Assembly: GCF_051961495.1 (NCBI RefSeq)
Contig: NZ_JBQCDF010000135.1
Coordinates: 1 to 64,000 of the forward strand
Source of the DNA: Cytophaga sp051961495
GTDB taxonomy: Bacteria > Bacteroidota > Bacteroidia > Cytophagales > Cytophagaceae
DNA: 64,000 nucleotides
Direction: 5' to 3'
Translations under genes and position numbers: made by a program
Shown here: one piece after another, positions 15,303 through 24,375 of the stretch
How positions within the stretch are numbered: position 1 is the first letter of the stretch
How the letters are laid out: every line of letters starts with the position of its first letter
The notes under the pieces: model-generated
The model's input: the letters and a program-made list of their open reading frames with translations, nothing else
Told to the model about the DNA's origin: nothing
The model's database searches: none

Positions 15303-16211
15303 ATGCTATTACATAGTAACCTTGAGCGTATTCAATTACCACTTCTTGAAGCAGCAGACGTTCAATTGTACCTGAAACGTGAGGACTTAATCCATCCCTT
15401 ATATGGTGGAAATAAGATCCGGAAGCTGAAATACAATGTAATGCAATGTGTGAAGGAAAGGAAAAGCGGATTGCTTACTTGCGGTGGTGCGTATTCCAAC
15501 CACATACTTGCAACGGCGGCGTATGCTAAAGAGCAGGGTTTGAAAATCAAAGCATTGATTCGTGGTGAGGAACTGCTGATTGAAAACCCGACACTGAAAG
15601 ATGCCGCTGCTCTTGGCATGGAGTTCGTTTTTGTTTCGAGGGAAGTATATAGAAGCATTCGTGAAAATCCGAAACTGGCGTTTGAAGCAAGTGATTCAAG
15701 CAGTAAAGAATTTTATTTTGTTCCCGAAGGAGGAACAAATGCATTTGCGGTTGAAGGAGTTGCTGAGCTGGTGCAGGAGATTGATGTGCCATTTGATTAT
15801 ATCACAACCCCTTGCGGCACGGGCGGAACATTCGGCGGTTTGATGAAAGGCATTAAAGATCTTGATTGTAAGCTGCTTGTTTTTTCAGCCTTGAAGAATG
15901 GTGATTATATTATTGATGAAGTTGCTGCTTTATTGAAAGAAGATTTTGACCGCAGCAAGCTAGCGCTGTTCACTTCGGATTATGTTTTTGGTGGCTATGG
16001 AAAGGTGAAACCGGAACTTGTTGACTTTGTAAAAGATTTTGAACAACAAACAGGTATTTTACTTGATCCGGTCTACAATGGAAAAATGATGTTCGGCTTG
16101 CTGGATAAAATTGCAAACGGGTATTTTAAAAAAGGCTCAGTAATAGTAGCGCTGCATACAGGTGGTGTGCAGGCATGGAGAGGCTTTGGAAGCATAGAGC
16201 TAAAGACTTAA
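15303..16211 (+). CDS. ACC deaminase / D-cysteine desulfhydrase family PLP enzyme
   Basis: A tryptophan-synthase-beta-fold PLP enzyme of the 1-aminocyclopropane-1-carboxylate deaminase / D-cysteine desulfhydrase group. The PLP lysine is in YGGNKIRKLKY (Lys38), and CGGAYSNHI carries Ser65-Asn66, equivalent to the nucleophile/PLP-binding pair. The phosphate loop is TPCGTGGTFGGL near residue 170. At 302 residues it is somewhat shorter than the usual 325-340. True ACC deaminases need two C-terminal tyrosines and a Glu that I cannot confirm, so D-cysteine desulfhydrase or another D-amino acid lyase is more likely. It is flanked by inverted copies of repeat family C. Confidence 0.88.
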   Translation: MLLHSNLERIQLPLLEAADVQLYLKREDLIHPLYGGNKIRKLKYNVMQCVKERKSGLLTCGGAYSNHILATAAYAKEQGLKIKALIRGEELLIENPTLKDAAALGMEFVFVSREVYRSIRENPKLAFEASDSSSKEFYFVPEGGTNAFAVEGVAELVQEIDVPFDYITTPCGTGGTFGGLMKGIKDLDCKLLVFSALKNGDYIIDEVAALLKEDFDRSKLALFTSDYVFGGYGKVKPELVDFVKDFEQQTGILLDPVYNGKMMFGLLDKIANGYFKKGSVIVALHTGGVQAWRGFGSIELKT

Positions 16212-16521
16212 AGCTGGGGGAAATTCCAAAAAACAAATTCCAAACGGAGACAAATCTAACCAACCCACGACTCAACCCGTTGTTGTGCCACCGGCCAACA
16301 ACCCACTGTTCTGAGATGATAAATTCAGTAAGTGGTTGGCATTCGCAGCGAACAAAACTACTATACAAGTCAAAGAAAAATCATCAGGCTGAAGACCTGA
16401 AACAAATTAACTTGCATCGCCGCAAGGCAAAGTGGGGGTAATATGAAACGATTTACACTTTACACTTTTTACTTTACACTTCGCTTTCTATATTTACATA
16501 CTACACTCATAACCAAATACT
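16212..16521. other. 310-base gene-free stretch with repeats
   Basis: Contains family C copy 3 at 16221-16244, an unremarkable stretch to about 16440, and then a pyrimidine-rich tandem stretch (TTTACACTTTACACTTTTTA and similar, 16450-16480) just before the M20 peptidase gene. I find no convincing gene. A frame across 16175-16441 has no codon or protein signature of a real gene. Confidence 0.55.
16221..16244 (-). repeat. Intergenic repeat family C, copy 3
   Basis: AAATTCCAAAAAACAAATTC then CAAA. The reverse complement of copy 2, so the two copies bracket the PLP enzyme gene. Confidence 0.7.
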
Positions 16522-17901
16522 ATGTCTCAACTTACTGCTGCTGCTGTTTCTGCTTATGTGGAACAAAACAAAGATCGTTTTATTGGTGAACTGTGCGACT
16601 GGCTGAAGATTCCTTCTGTCAGTGCCGACAAGAAATTCAAAGCAGACGTGATCCGTGCAGCAGAATTTGCGAAAGAACAATTTTTAAAAGCCGGTGCAGA
16701 TAAAGCAGAGCTTTGTGAAACAGGCGGCAATCCGGTTGTGTATGCAGAGAAAATGGTTGATCCGGCAAAACCGACAATTCTGGTTTATGGTCACTATGAT
16801 GTGCAGCCGGCAGATCCATATGAACTGTGGACTTCACCTCCCTTCGAACCGGTTATTAAAGATGGAAACATTTATGCCCGCGGTGCCTGCGACGACAAAG
16901 GCCAGGTATACATGCACATCAAAGCGCTGGAGATTTTAACAGCGATGAAGGATGTGCCATGCAACATCAAATTCATGATTGAAGGCGAAGAAGAAGTTGG
17001 TTCTGATAACCTTGGTCCGTTCCTGGAAAAAAATAAAGAAAAGTTGAAAGCCGATGTGATCCTGGTTTCAGACACAGCAATCTTCTCTGTCGATACGCCT
17101 TCGATAACGATTGGTTTGAGAGGCTTAAGTTACCTGGAAGTAAAAGTTACCGGTCCCAACCGAGACCTGCATTCCGGTGTATATGGCGGTGCGGTTGCCA
17201 ACCCGATCAATATTTTATGTGAAATGATCGCGGGCATGAAAGATGAAAACAATCACATTGTAATTCCTGGCTTCTATGATGCTGTGCTTGAGCTGAGTGA
17301 TGCAGACCGTAAAGCGTTGAACAGTGCACCGTTCAATTTAGATAATTATAAAAAAGCATTGGACATTGCCGATGTGGAAGGTGAAAAAGGCTTCACTACC
17401 TTAGAAAGAACCTCCATCCGTCCAACGCTGGATGTTAACGGCATCTGGGGCGGTTACATTGGTGAAGGCGCAAAAACAGTATTGCCATCCATCGCACAGG
17501 CGAAGATTTCCATGCGTTTGGTACCGAACCAGACACCGGAAAAGATTACGCAGTTGTTTACGGACTATTTCAAAAGTATCGCACCGGCATCGGTAAAAGT
17601 AGAAGTTACGCCGCATCACGGCGGTGAACCGGCAATTACACCAACCGACAGTGCCGGCTATAAGGCAGCTGAAGCAGCATTTGCTGAAGCCTGGAACAAA
17701 AAACCAATTCCGATGCGTGAAGGCGGCAGTATTCCGATTGTTGCCTTGTTTGAAAAAGTTTTGGGTTTGAAAACCGTATTGATGGGTTTTGGACTGGATT
17801 CAGATGCGATCCACTCACCTAATGAGCACTACAGGGTATTTAATTACCTGAAAGGAATTGAAACGATTGTGCTGTTCCATAAGTATTTCGCGGGGAAGTA
17901 G
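16522..17901 (+). CDS. M20-family dipeptidase
   Basis: A 459-residue zinc-dependent M20 peptidase of the dipeptidase/CNDP type, predicted to hydrolyse dipeptides in the cytoplasm. The metal and catalytic motifs are YGHYDVQPADPYELW (His91, Asp93), ARGACDDKGQ (metal Asp), EGEEEVGS (general-base Glu and metal Glu) and DLHSGVYGG at the start of the dimerisation domain. The final metal histidine is in DAIHSPNE near the C-terminus. All ligands are present, so it should be active. No signal peptide. ATG start at 16522. Confidence 0.94.
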   Translation: MSQLTAAAVSAYVEQNKDRFIGELCDWLKIPSVSADKKFKADVIRAAEFAKEQFLKAGADKAELCETGGNPVVYAEKMVDPAKPTILVYGHYDVQPADPYELWTSPPFEPVIKDGNIYARGACDDKGQVYMHIKALEILTAMKDVPCNIKFMIEGEEEVGSDNLGPFLEKNKEKLKADVILVSDTAIFSVDTPSITIGLRGLSYLEVKVTGPNRDLHSGVYGGAVANPINILCEMIAGMKDENNHIVIPGFYDAVLELSDADRKALNSAPFNLDNYKKALDIADVEGEKGFTTLERTSIRPTLDVNGIWGGYIGEGAKTVLPSIAQAKISMRLVPNQTPEKITQLFTDYFKSIAPASVKVEVTPHHGGEPAITPTDSAGYKAAEAAFAEAWNKKPIPMREGGSIPIVALFEKVLGLKTVLMGFGLDSDAIHSPNEHYRVFNYLKGIETIVLFHKYFAGK

Positions 17902-17995
17902 TCTGAATCAGGATTTACCGGATTTAAAGATTAAACAGGGTTTCAAAGAAATTCAAAGTCGTCATAAATAAATGTTTGTGTCAGCGCAGTTTCTA

Positions 17996-18064
17996 CCCGT
18001 GGTTCGCCGCGGGGAATTGTCTTGTTAATTGGGGTTTTAATTTTCACTTTCTTCAGTGAAAATT
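17996..18064 (+). terminator. Two hairpins downstream of the peptidase gene
   Basis: First: CCCGTGG (17996-18002), TTCG loop, CCGCGGG (18007-18013), 7 bp with one G-U pair. Second: AATTTTCACT (18039-18048) with AGTGAAAATT (18055-18064), perfect 10 bp, followed by TATTATT. The second is the better terminator candidate. Confidence 0.6.
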
Positions 18065-18171
18065 TATTATTCGTCTTACAACTTGTCTGTCGGAGACTGT
18101 CAGGAAATGAATATGCAAACGACTAATTTATCGTTAGAAACTTAATGGTTTCGGATTTTGTATAGTATAAT

Positions 18172-20229
18172 ATGATAAAACAGATTATAGCAGTTGTTTT
18201 TTGTTTATTTTCTGCCATGGTGCAGGCAGAGAATAATGATCCTATAAAATGGTCTTTTGCATTGTCTTCCAAAGAGATACACATTGGCGATACCATTGAA
18301 GTCATTGCAACAGCAGCCATTATTCCTGACTGGTATCTCTATTCCAATGATTTTGATCCCAATCTTGGTCCAACCATAACAACATTTGATTTCGTTGCCG
18401 ACAAAGGATATTCCTTACTGGGAAAAACGAAGGCGATCAAACCGAAGAAAAAATACAGTGATATCTGGGAAGGCGATGTTACCTACTTTGTGGAACATGC
18501 CGAATTCAGACAGAAAATAGTTGTCCTGTCTGCAGAAATGAAAATAGCAATGTCTGTTAACTTCCAGACATGTAATGATGTGATCGGCCGTTGTATTCCG
18601 GGCGATGAAGAATTTACATTTAGCGGTTTGATAATTCTGCCGGCAAGAAAAATTGCTAAAGCAACGACTCCTGTTAATCCTTCAACTGCCGCAGATCCGG
18701 CAGTAGTAAGTCCAATTGACAGTAACTCAGCAACAGCCGTTATTTCTGATTCAGCGGAAAAGACCACCGCTGTTTCAAGTAAACAGATTACAATCAAAGA
18801 TCGTGGCGGTGTTACACAAAATACTTCTTTGTTGATCTTTGCCTTGCTTGCATTTGCGGCCGGATTTTTATCGATTATTACACCTTGTGTTTTTCCAATG
18901 GTGCCGATGACGGTTTCATTTTTTACAAACACCTCTGCTTCAAAGAAGCAATCTGTCCGGAAAGCAATTATCTATGGCCTGTCAATTGTTTTGATTTATA
19001 CTTTAATAGGAGTTGTAATTGCATCTACTCTTGGGAAAGATTTCGGACATTTTATTAGCACACATTGGCTTCCGAATATAGTTTTTACATTGATATTTAT
19101 TGTCTTTGCACTTTCTTTCTTTGGTCTGTTTGAGATCACATTACCGAGTAATTTCATTAATAAGGTTGATAAACAATCAGATAAAGGGGGGCATATAGGT
19201 ATCTTTTTTATGGCTTTTACTATTGTACTCGTATCTTTCTCATGTACGGGCCCAATTGTGAGTACAATTCTCTTGTCTGCTGCAGGAGGCGAAATTATTA
19301 AACCTGTTATTGGTATGATTGCTTATTCATCCGCCTTTGCATTACCTTTTACTTTATTTGCATTATTTCCAAGTTGGTTAAAATCATTACCTAAATCCGG
19401 AGGATGGCTCAATACTGTAAAAGTGAGCCTCGGCTTTATCGAATTAGGTCTCGCACTAAAGTTCCTGAGCATGGCTGATCTGGTAGAACACTGGAATATA
19501 TTGAACAGAAACACATATTTATTATTATGGATTCTAATTTTGTTTTCTTTAGGTCTATATTTGTTAGGTGTGATTAAATTAAGTGAACACGATAAAGGAC
19601 CGATTGGCCGAATAAGAAAATCACTTGCAATTCTGAGTTTCGTTTTTGCAACTTATTTAAGTGTAGGGATTGCTGGAAATCCTTTAAAACCGCTATCAGG
19701 TTATTTGCCGCCGCTTGAAGATTATACAACAGAAACAGACAAAATTTGTGGTACACCTAAATACAACAATTTTTTACATTTGCCATTGGGCTTGCAGGGT
19801 TACTTTGATTACAAAGAAGCATTGGCTTGTGCCAAACAGCAAGGTAAACCATTGTTCATCGATTTCACCGGGCATGGTTGTGTAAACTGTAGAGAAATGG
19901 AGCGAAATGTTTGGGCTGATTCATCTGTTCTTAAACGTCTTAAAGAAGACTTTGTAATTGTTGCTTTGTATACTGATGATAGAACAATGCTTCCTGAAAA
20001 TGAATGGTATACATCTAAATTGGACAATAAAGTTAAAAAAAATATTGGGGCTCAAAATAATGACTTTCAGGAGAGTCGATTTAATTATATAGGCCAACCA
20101 CTTTATGTAATTTTAGACCCTCATACTGAAAAGGAGCTTACTCAACATATAAATTTTGAAAGAAGTGTTGATGCATACATTGATTTTCTGGAAGAAGGAA
20201 AAATGAATTACAGAAAGCTGTATAAATGA
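18172..20229 (+). CDS. dsbD: Thiol:disulfide interchange protein DsbD
   Basis: Carries electrons from cytoplasmic thioredoxin across the inner membrane to reduce periplasmic disulfides and cytochrome c maturation partners. All three redox modules are present. The N-terminal periplasmic domain has Cys134 and Cys141 (TCNDVIGRC), after a signal peptide ending near VQAEN. An eight-helix membrane core has Cys239 (ITPCVFPMVP) and Cys358 (SFSCTGPIV). The C-terminal thioredoxin domain has the CVNC motif (Cys570/573 in GHGCVNCREME). The Thr/Ala/Ser-rich linker at 160-210 is a flexible tether. The 685-residue size is typical. The TGA stop overlaps the ATG of the next gene, so the two are co-translated. 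Confidence 0.95.
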   Translation: MIKQIIAVVFCLFSAMVQAENNDPIKWSFALSSKEIHIGDTIEVIATAAIIPDWYLYSNDFDPNLGPTITTFDFVADKGYSLLGKTKAIKPKKKYSDIWEGDVTYFVEHAEFRQKIVVLSAEMKIAMSVNFQTCNDVIGRCIPGDEEFTFSGLIILPARKIAKATTPVNPSTAADPAVVSPIDSNSATAVISDSAEKTTAVSSKQITIKDRGGVTQNTSLLIFALLAFAAGFLSIITPCVFPMVPMTVSFFTNTSASKKQSVRKAIIYGLSIVLIYTLIGVVIASTLGKDFGHFISTHWLPNIVFTLIFIVFALSFFGLFEITLPSNFINKVDKQSDKGGHIGIFFMAFTIVLVSFSCTGPIVSTILLSAAGGEIIKPVIGMIAYSSAFALPFTLFALFPSWLKSLPKSGGWLNTVKVSLGFIELGLALKFLSMADLVEHWNILNRNTYLLLWILILFSLGLYLLGVIKLSEHDKGPIGRIRKSLAILSFVFATYLSVGIAGNPLKPLSGYLPPLEDYTTETDKICGTPKYNNFLHLPLGLQGYFDYKEALACAKQQGKPLFIDFTGHGCVNCREMERNVWADSSVLKRLKEDFVIVALYTDDRTMLPENEWYTSKLDNKVKKNIGAQNNDFQESRFNYIGQPLYVILDPHTEKELTQHINFERSVDAYIDFLEEGKMNYRKLYK

Positions 20230-20657
20230 GCAGGCTTGAAAACGATATAAAAACAATAAACCTGATTATCTCGAACCTTGATAACTTTTCAAGCAGAGCA
20301 GAACGTTTGCTTAAAGAAAAAAGGAATGGCTATCCTGATTTTTTTGATCAATACTGCGATTATCTCTGTTATTTAAAAGAGCTGCATTTTGAAACAAAAG
20401 AAATTAAGGAACATATTCAGAAAGCACCAAAAATTCCAACCTCAGAATTTCCATTTTGGAAGCTTATGATCATTTTACCACTTTTTTTATATCTCTATAT
20501 ATTTCAGTTCTATTTAATATTCTTCATATGGGTATTCATTATTGGAGGCATTGCCTTATATTTTTTTATAAATGAAAGGAGAAGACGTAAAATGAATCAA
20601 ATTATGGTTTTCAATTCGCGGTTGATAGACCTTCTTGAGAAAAGCTCAATTGTTTAA
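20226..20657 (+). CDS. Membrane protein of unknown function coupled to dsbD
   Basis: 143 residues. The N-terminal 75 residues are charged and helical, probably coiled-coil, with a central CDYLCYL. Two adjacent transmembrane segments follow at about 79-98 and 100-117, and a basic stop-transfer (NERRRRK) and cytoplasmic tail finish it. The ATG overlaps the dsbD stop (ATGA), implying co-translation, so a role near the Dsb system is possible but unproven. I do not recognise the family. Confidence 0.75.
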   Translation: MSRLENDIKTINLIISNLDNFSSRAERLLKEKRNGYPDFFDQYCDYLCYLKELHFETKEIKEHIQKAPKIPTSEFPFWKLMIILPLFLYLYIFQFYLIFFIWVFIIGGIALYFFINERRRRKMNQIMVFNSRLIDLLEKSSIV

Positions 20658-20803
20658 TTATGTTTTTGTCAGCCAAGTAACTCTGGGCTAGACAAAACAA
20701 GTATTTGCATTTTTTATTATAAAAATCACACCTACGTTTTCCGGTAAATATATATATTGCACTAGATTCTGATTATTAAATCATTCAGGCAAATATATTT
20801 ACT

Positions 20804-22366
20804 ATGTCCAGGGTTAAATCCAAGAGCTTATTTGATCTTATTCATTCACTGAGTCCGAATGAAAAAAGGCACTTTAAAATCAATCATTCTGCCAGCGGCG
20901 ACCCGGATGATAAGAAAATGCTCCTCTTGTTTGATTATCTGAACAAGCAAAAATCATTTAATGAAGAACGTGTGTCGGAAGTAATTCCGGCCATTAAATC
21001 TTCCCAGCTTTCAAACCTGAAGGCATATTTATATGAAAAAATTCTGCTTTCCCTGCGCCAATATAATTTGCCTAAAATTCTGGATCTGCAGATCCGGGAG
21101 CAGATCGATTTTGCCCAGCTTTTATTTGAGCGCCGATTATACCCGCAGGGGAAATCCTGCCTGAAAAAAGCCCGTCGGCTTTCACAGGTACATGAGAACC
21201 TGGAACTGACCCTGGAGATTATCAAGCTGGAAAAAAGCATCCTGATGCTGACCATCGACGAGGATATCGAAGAAACCGTTGATACCATCATTGAAGATGT
21301 ACGGAAAATCAATTCCCAGATCCATAACATCAATATGTTTTCCAATTTGAGCATTAAATTGAACTCCTATTATACCCGGATCGGGTTTATTCGTGATGAA
21401 GAAGACTCCATACGGGTAAAAGAATATTTTATAAGCAATTTGCCTGATTATAAGGAGGAAGAACTTTCTTTGGGAGAAAAAATCACATTGTATCTTTTAT
21501 ATATTGGTTATTACTATTTTTTGCAGGATTTTTCCAATGGTTACCTGTATGCCAACAGGTTAGTACATTTGTACGAAGAAAACCCTGACCGAATCAAATT
21601 TTCTCCGGAAAATTATGTTAAGGCATTGAACAACTTAATGATAGCACAATTTAAGTTGAATTATTTTGAAGAGTTTGTTTTACATAAACATAAGCTGATT
21701 AACTTTACAAATGATAGTACTGTTTATTTTAATGAACGACTTAAAATCAGCTTATTAAAATATTATTTTATTCATGAATTGAACCTTTTTTTCCTCACGG
21801 GCGAGTTTAATGCAGGTGTAAAGAAGTTATTTATTGACCGGAAAGAGGATATCGATGACTTGCTGAAAAAACTCGATTCGCACTCTGCATTGATCCTGAT
21901 GTATAAGATAGCCTGTTTGTATTTCGGAGCAGGTTTATACAACCATTGTTTGAGATGGCTTAACCGGATCATCAATATTCCAAACGTGGATATCCGGGAA
22001 GATATCCATTGCTTTGCCCGGATCATTAACCTGATCTGTCACTATGAACTGGGTAATTTTGATGTGATCAAATACTATATTATTTCAACCTATCGCTTTT
22101 TATGGAAGCGGGACGATTTACGGATGTTCCAGAAATATATCCTGAAATTCCTGAAGGATCTGAATAATGATGTGGATGTAGCAGAGCTTGTCAGCCGGTT
22201 CAGCAACCTGAAAAATCAGCTGGTGCCTATTGAAAACAGTGATTATGAAAAACGGGCCTTTATTTATTTTGATATCATCTCCTGGCTGGAAAGTAAAATC
22301 GAAGGCAAATCGGTGCAGGAAGTGATTATGAGTAAGGCAAAAGCCAAAGGCTTTTATCTGGAATAA
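20804..22366 (+). CDS. Large helical-repeat protein of unknown function
   Basis: 520 residues, almost entirely predicted helix with TPR-like spacing: repeated helix pairs with aromatic-rich faces such as YFLQDFSNGYLYANRLVHLYEENPD and YFGAGLYNHCLRWLNRII. The opening MSRVKSKSLFDLIHSLSPNEKRHFKINHS recurs in a family of uncharacterised Bacteroidota proteins. There is no signal peptide and no enzymatic motif, so it is probably a cytoplasmic scaffold or regulator. ATG start at 20804, downstream of a 146-base AT-rich gap. It converges on the HxlR gene with only eight bases between stop codons. Confidence 0.8.
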   Translation: MSRVKSKSLFDLIHSLSPNEKRHFKINHSASGDPDDKKMLLLFDYLNKQKSFNEERVSEVIPAIKSSQLSNLKAYLYEKILLSLRQYNLPKILDLQIREQIDFAQLLFERRLYPQGKSCLKKARRLSQVHENLELTLEIIKLEKSILMLTIDEDIEETVDTIIEDVRKINSQIHNINMFSNLSIKLNSYYTRIGFIRDEEDSIRVKEYFISNLPDYKEEELSLGEKITLYLLYIGYYYFLQDFSNGYLYANRLVHLYEENPDRIKFSPENYVKALNNLMIAQFKLNYFEEFVLHKHKLINFTNDSTVYFNERLKISLLKYYFIHELNLFFLTGEFNAGVKKLFIDRKEDIDDLLKKLDSHSALILMYKIACLYFGAGLYNHCLRWLNRIINIPNVDIREDIHCFARIINLICHYELGNFDVIKYYIISTYRFLWKRDDLRMFQKYILKFLKDLNNDVDVAELVSRFSNLKNQLVPIENSDYEKRAFIYFDIISWLESKIEGKSVQEVIMSKAKAKGFYLE

Positions 22367-22374
22367 GACAAGAA

Positions 22375-22785
22375 TTACAATTGATCAAAGAATGATTCCT
22401 GATCTTCGCTCAAAGGAAGGGAAGTATCTTTTGTTGCTTGAACCTGGGTTGTAGTTTTGGTTAGGACTAACTCACGGCCAAAAGTATCCAAAGCATGCAA
22501 GGCAGGGATCAACCCCTGGGCTTTATCAGTTAATTTGTAATCAATTTTTGGTGGATTTCCTTCAGTAACAACACGTTCAACAAAACTTTCTTCTTCCAAT
22601 TCCTTCAACTGGAGAGAAAGCATACGATCGGTAATTGATGGAATATTTTTTCTTAAATCAGAGAACCTGAGCGGTTTATCAATCAAATTCCAAATAATAA
22701 TAAACTTCCATTTGCCATATAGAACTTCATTCAGTATTTCCAGTCCTGATTTAAACCATTTGTTATTATATTTTATATCACTCAT
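22375..22785 (-). CDS. HxlR-family winged-helix regulator
   Basis: A 136-residue DNA-binding protein with the HxlR core: KWKFIIIWNLIDKPLRFSDLRKNIPSITDRMLSLQLKELEEESFV is the helix-turn-helix, followed by the wing VTEGNPPKIDYKLTDKAQGL. Family members act as dimers and often control oxidoreductase or stress genes. Redox-sensing members carry an N-terminal cysteine, but here the equivalent region (MSDIKYNNKWFKSGLEIL) has none, and the whole protein lacks cysteine, so classic thiol sensing is excluded. The C-terminal 30 residues are a Thr/Glu/Asp-rich tail. Target genes are unknown. Confidence 0.9.
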   Translation of the reverse strand: MSDIKYNNKWFKSGLEILNEVLYGKWKFIIIWNLIDKPLRFSDLRKNIPSITDRMLSLQLKELEEESFVERVVTEGNPPKIDYKLTDKAQGLIPALHALDTFGRELVLTKTTTQVQATKDTSLPLSEDQESFFDQL

Positions 22786-22860
22786 ATTAATAGAATTTTA
22801 TTATAATTATGATAAATATAAAAAGAATAGTTATTTAATAAAAGCGGAATAAGTAAAGGC

Positions 22861-22898
22861 AAAAAAAAACCTGTCCCGAAGCTATCAGGACAGGTTTA
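22861..22898 (-). terminator. Terminator of the 72-aa membrane protein gene
   Basis: AAACCTGTCC (22867-22876) and GGACAGGTTT (22888-22897) form a perfect 10-bp stem with an 11-nt loop. The A-run at 22861-22869 is the U-tract on the minus strand. Confidence 0.85.
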
Positions 22899-22921
22899 AG
22901 AAAATGTTTTTTGAGCCCAGA

Positions 22922-23140
22922 TCAATAAGGGTGAGCGTAGCTGTTTGGAGCAACCACGATGTATTGACCTACGAGGATCATTATTGCAGAAAATGCAATA
23001 ACAAGTGCGTATAAAGTTTCTTTTGATTTTATAACATTGCCGCTGGCATCTTTCATCACATTCCCATTTGAAAGCATGTATCCGCTGAAATTACCAACAA
23101 TAAAACCAACAACGATTAAGATAGTACCTAGTGCACCCAT
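22922..23140 (-). CDS. Small two-helix membrane protein
   Basis: 72 residues: a Gly-rich first helix (MGALGTILIVVGFIVGNFSGYML), a short loop (DASGNVIKSKETL) and a second helix (ALVIAFSAIMILVGQYIVV), ending in a short tail. ATG start, with a clean terminator behind it, so it is a stand-alone transcription unit. Function unknown. Confidence 0.7.
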   Translation of the reverse strand: MGALGTILIVVGFIVGNFSGYMLSNGNVMKDASGNVIKSKETLYALVIAFSAIMILVGQYIVVAPNSYAHPY

Positions 23141-23383
23141 AGAATTATATAAGTTAAGATGATATGTCTTATTGAAGATTGAAACGAAACCTGTGAATGT
23201 TTTTATTTCAACTCAAACAAAAATAGGATATACAAATCAATTCCGCCACAAAATGTTAAAATTTATATTTTTAAAATTTATATTTAAGACATAAATGAAG
23301 CAACAATAGCCCCATATCTGGTTATCCGGCTGGCATTACTGCAATTATTAAGTAAATTTACCCCAAACATTAACATATAATTT

Positions 23384-24331
23384 GTGAAAAAGCTTCTTGT
23401 AGTCCTTTCGTTATTCCTAATCACTGCAACGGTTTCATTTGGTCAATTTAAAAGACAGAGAGAATATTCCGGTTTTTTTGATACGTACTATTATAGAGGT
23501 CCCCTGACATTTACATTAGGTGCGGGTATGACTACTTACAGGGGAGATCTTACAGAAGGCTTTGGTACAAACGGGTTAAGTTTTGGAATGTCAGTGGGTG
23601 CAAATTACAAGCTTTGGCCACACCTTGTGTTTGGCGCCGAACTGTCTTACCTGAATTTTCAGTCTAATGATTTCAAGCCCGAACGGAATGCTTCTTTTGT
23701 TGCCCATGGCTATGAGTTGCAGGCATATGGCAGATTATATCTCATTGATGAAATTGTGCGCATTGCTCCTGACAGAAAAAAGGAATCTCATTATACATTC
23801 TGTAAACCATACATTCATTTGGGTGTGGGTGCAATGATGTTTAATTCAACAACAACCATTAATAATGCAGCGGTTTCCAATGTGGAATTAAAAAGCCCTT
23901 CTACAATAGCGCTGGCAATTCCGGCAGGTTTCGGTTTACAGTTTACCATTACGCAAAGAAGTTCATTATGCGTGGAATATGTATACCGTTTTACAACAAC
24001 AGACTATCTGGATAATCTGACTTACAGTGGTTCGCGTAACGATGGTTATGGCACGTTCCAATGCAAATTTCAGTTTGCACCTTCAGCACCTAAGCGTAAG
24101 AAAAAACTTTCTCTGCCACCACCGGCCCAGTATGATGGCCCGAAAGGAACAGATACATGGAAGACAAAGAAAAAAGAGGAACAGCAAAATAACGCTCGTC
24201 CGCAGGAAGAATATGTTCCTGAAAATACAGATGGTGATGGCGAGAATACGGATGAAAATATTGACGGAGAGCAGACAGAAGAAGAACAAGTTCCTGAAGA
24301 ACCCGTAGAAGAAGAAGTAGCACCTGAATAA
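23384..24331 (+). CDS. Outer-membrane beta-barrel protein with acidic C-terminal tail
   Basis: 315 residues from a GTG start (GTG AAA AAG CTT). A signal peptide (LLVVLSLFLITATVSFGQ, cleavage near residue 21) leads into alternating beta-strand sequence with Gly/Tyr/Phe pairs (FTLGAGMTTYRGDLTEGFG, GMSVGANYKLWPHLVFGAEL, YVYRFTTTDYLDNLTYSG). This pattern fits a small 8-strand OmpA/OmpW-like barrel of the DUF6089 type found in Bacteroidota. After residue about 240 the protein is not barrel-like: a basic stretch with KRKKK then a long run rich in Glu, Asn and Pro, probably disordered and periplasmic. The tail is unusual for a porin. Function unknown. Confidence 0.85.
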   Translation: MKKLLVVLSLFLITATVSFGQFKRQREYSGFFDTYYYRGPLTFTLGAGMTTYRGDLTEGFGTNGLSFGMSVGANYKLWPHLVFGAELSYLNFQSNDFKPERNASFVAHGYELQAYGRLYLIDEIVRIAPDRKKESHYTFCKPYIHLGVGAMMFNSTTTINNAAVSNVELKSPSTIALAIPAGFGLQFTITQRSSLCVEYVYRFTTTDYLDNLTYSGSRNDGYGTFQCKFQFAPSAPKRKKKLSLPPPAQYDGPKGTDTWKTKKKEEQQNNARPQEEYVPENTDGDGENTDENIDGEQTEEEQVPEEPVEEEVAPE

Positions 24332-24375
24332 AACAGGCGCAGCAAATTTAAAAATACCTAAAACTATTTATAGAA

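Noticed and set aside
16175..16441. 88-residue frame across the gap after the PLP-enzyme gene
   Set aside because: It overlaps the end of the upstream gene in another frame, runs through a family C repeat, and has no hydrophobic core, motif or sensible start region.
17902..18171. tRNA or structured RNA in the gap before dsbD
   Set aside because: Two hairpins exist but no cloverleaf, CCA end or T-loop sequence (GGTTCGAATCC type) can be formed. The GGTTCG at 18001 is the loop of a 7-bp hairpin.
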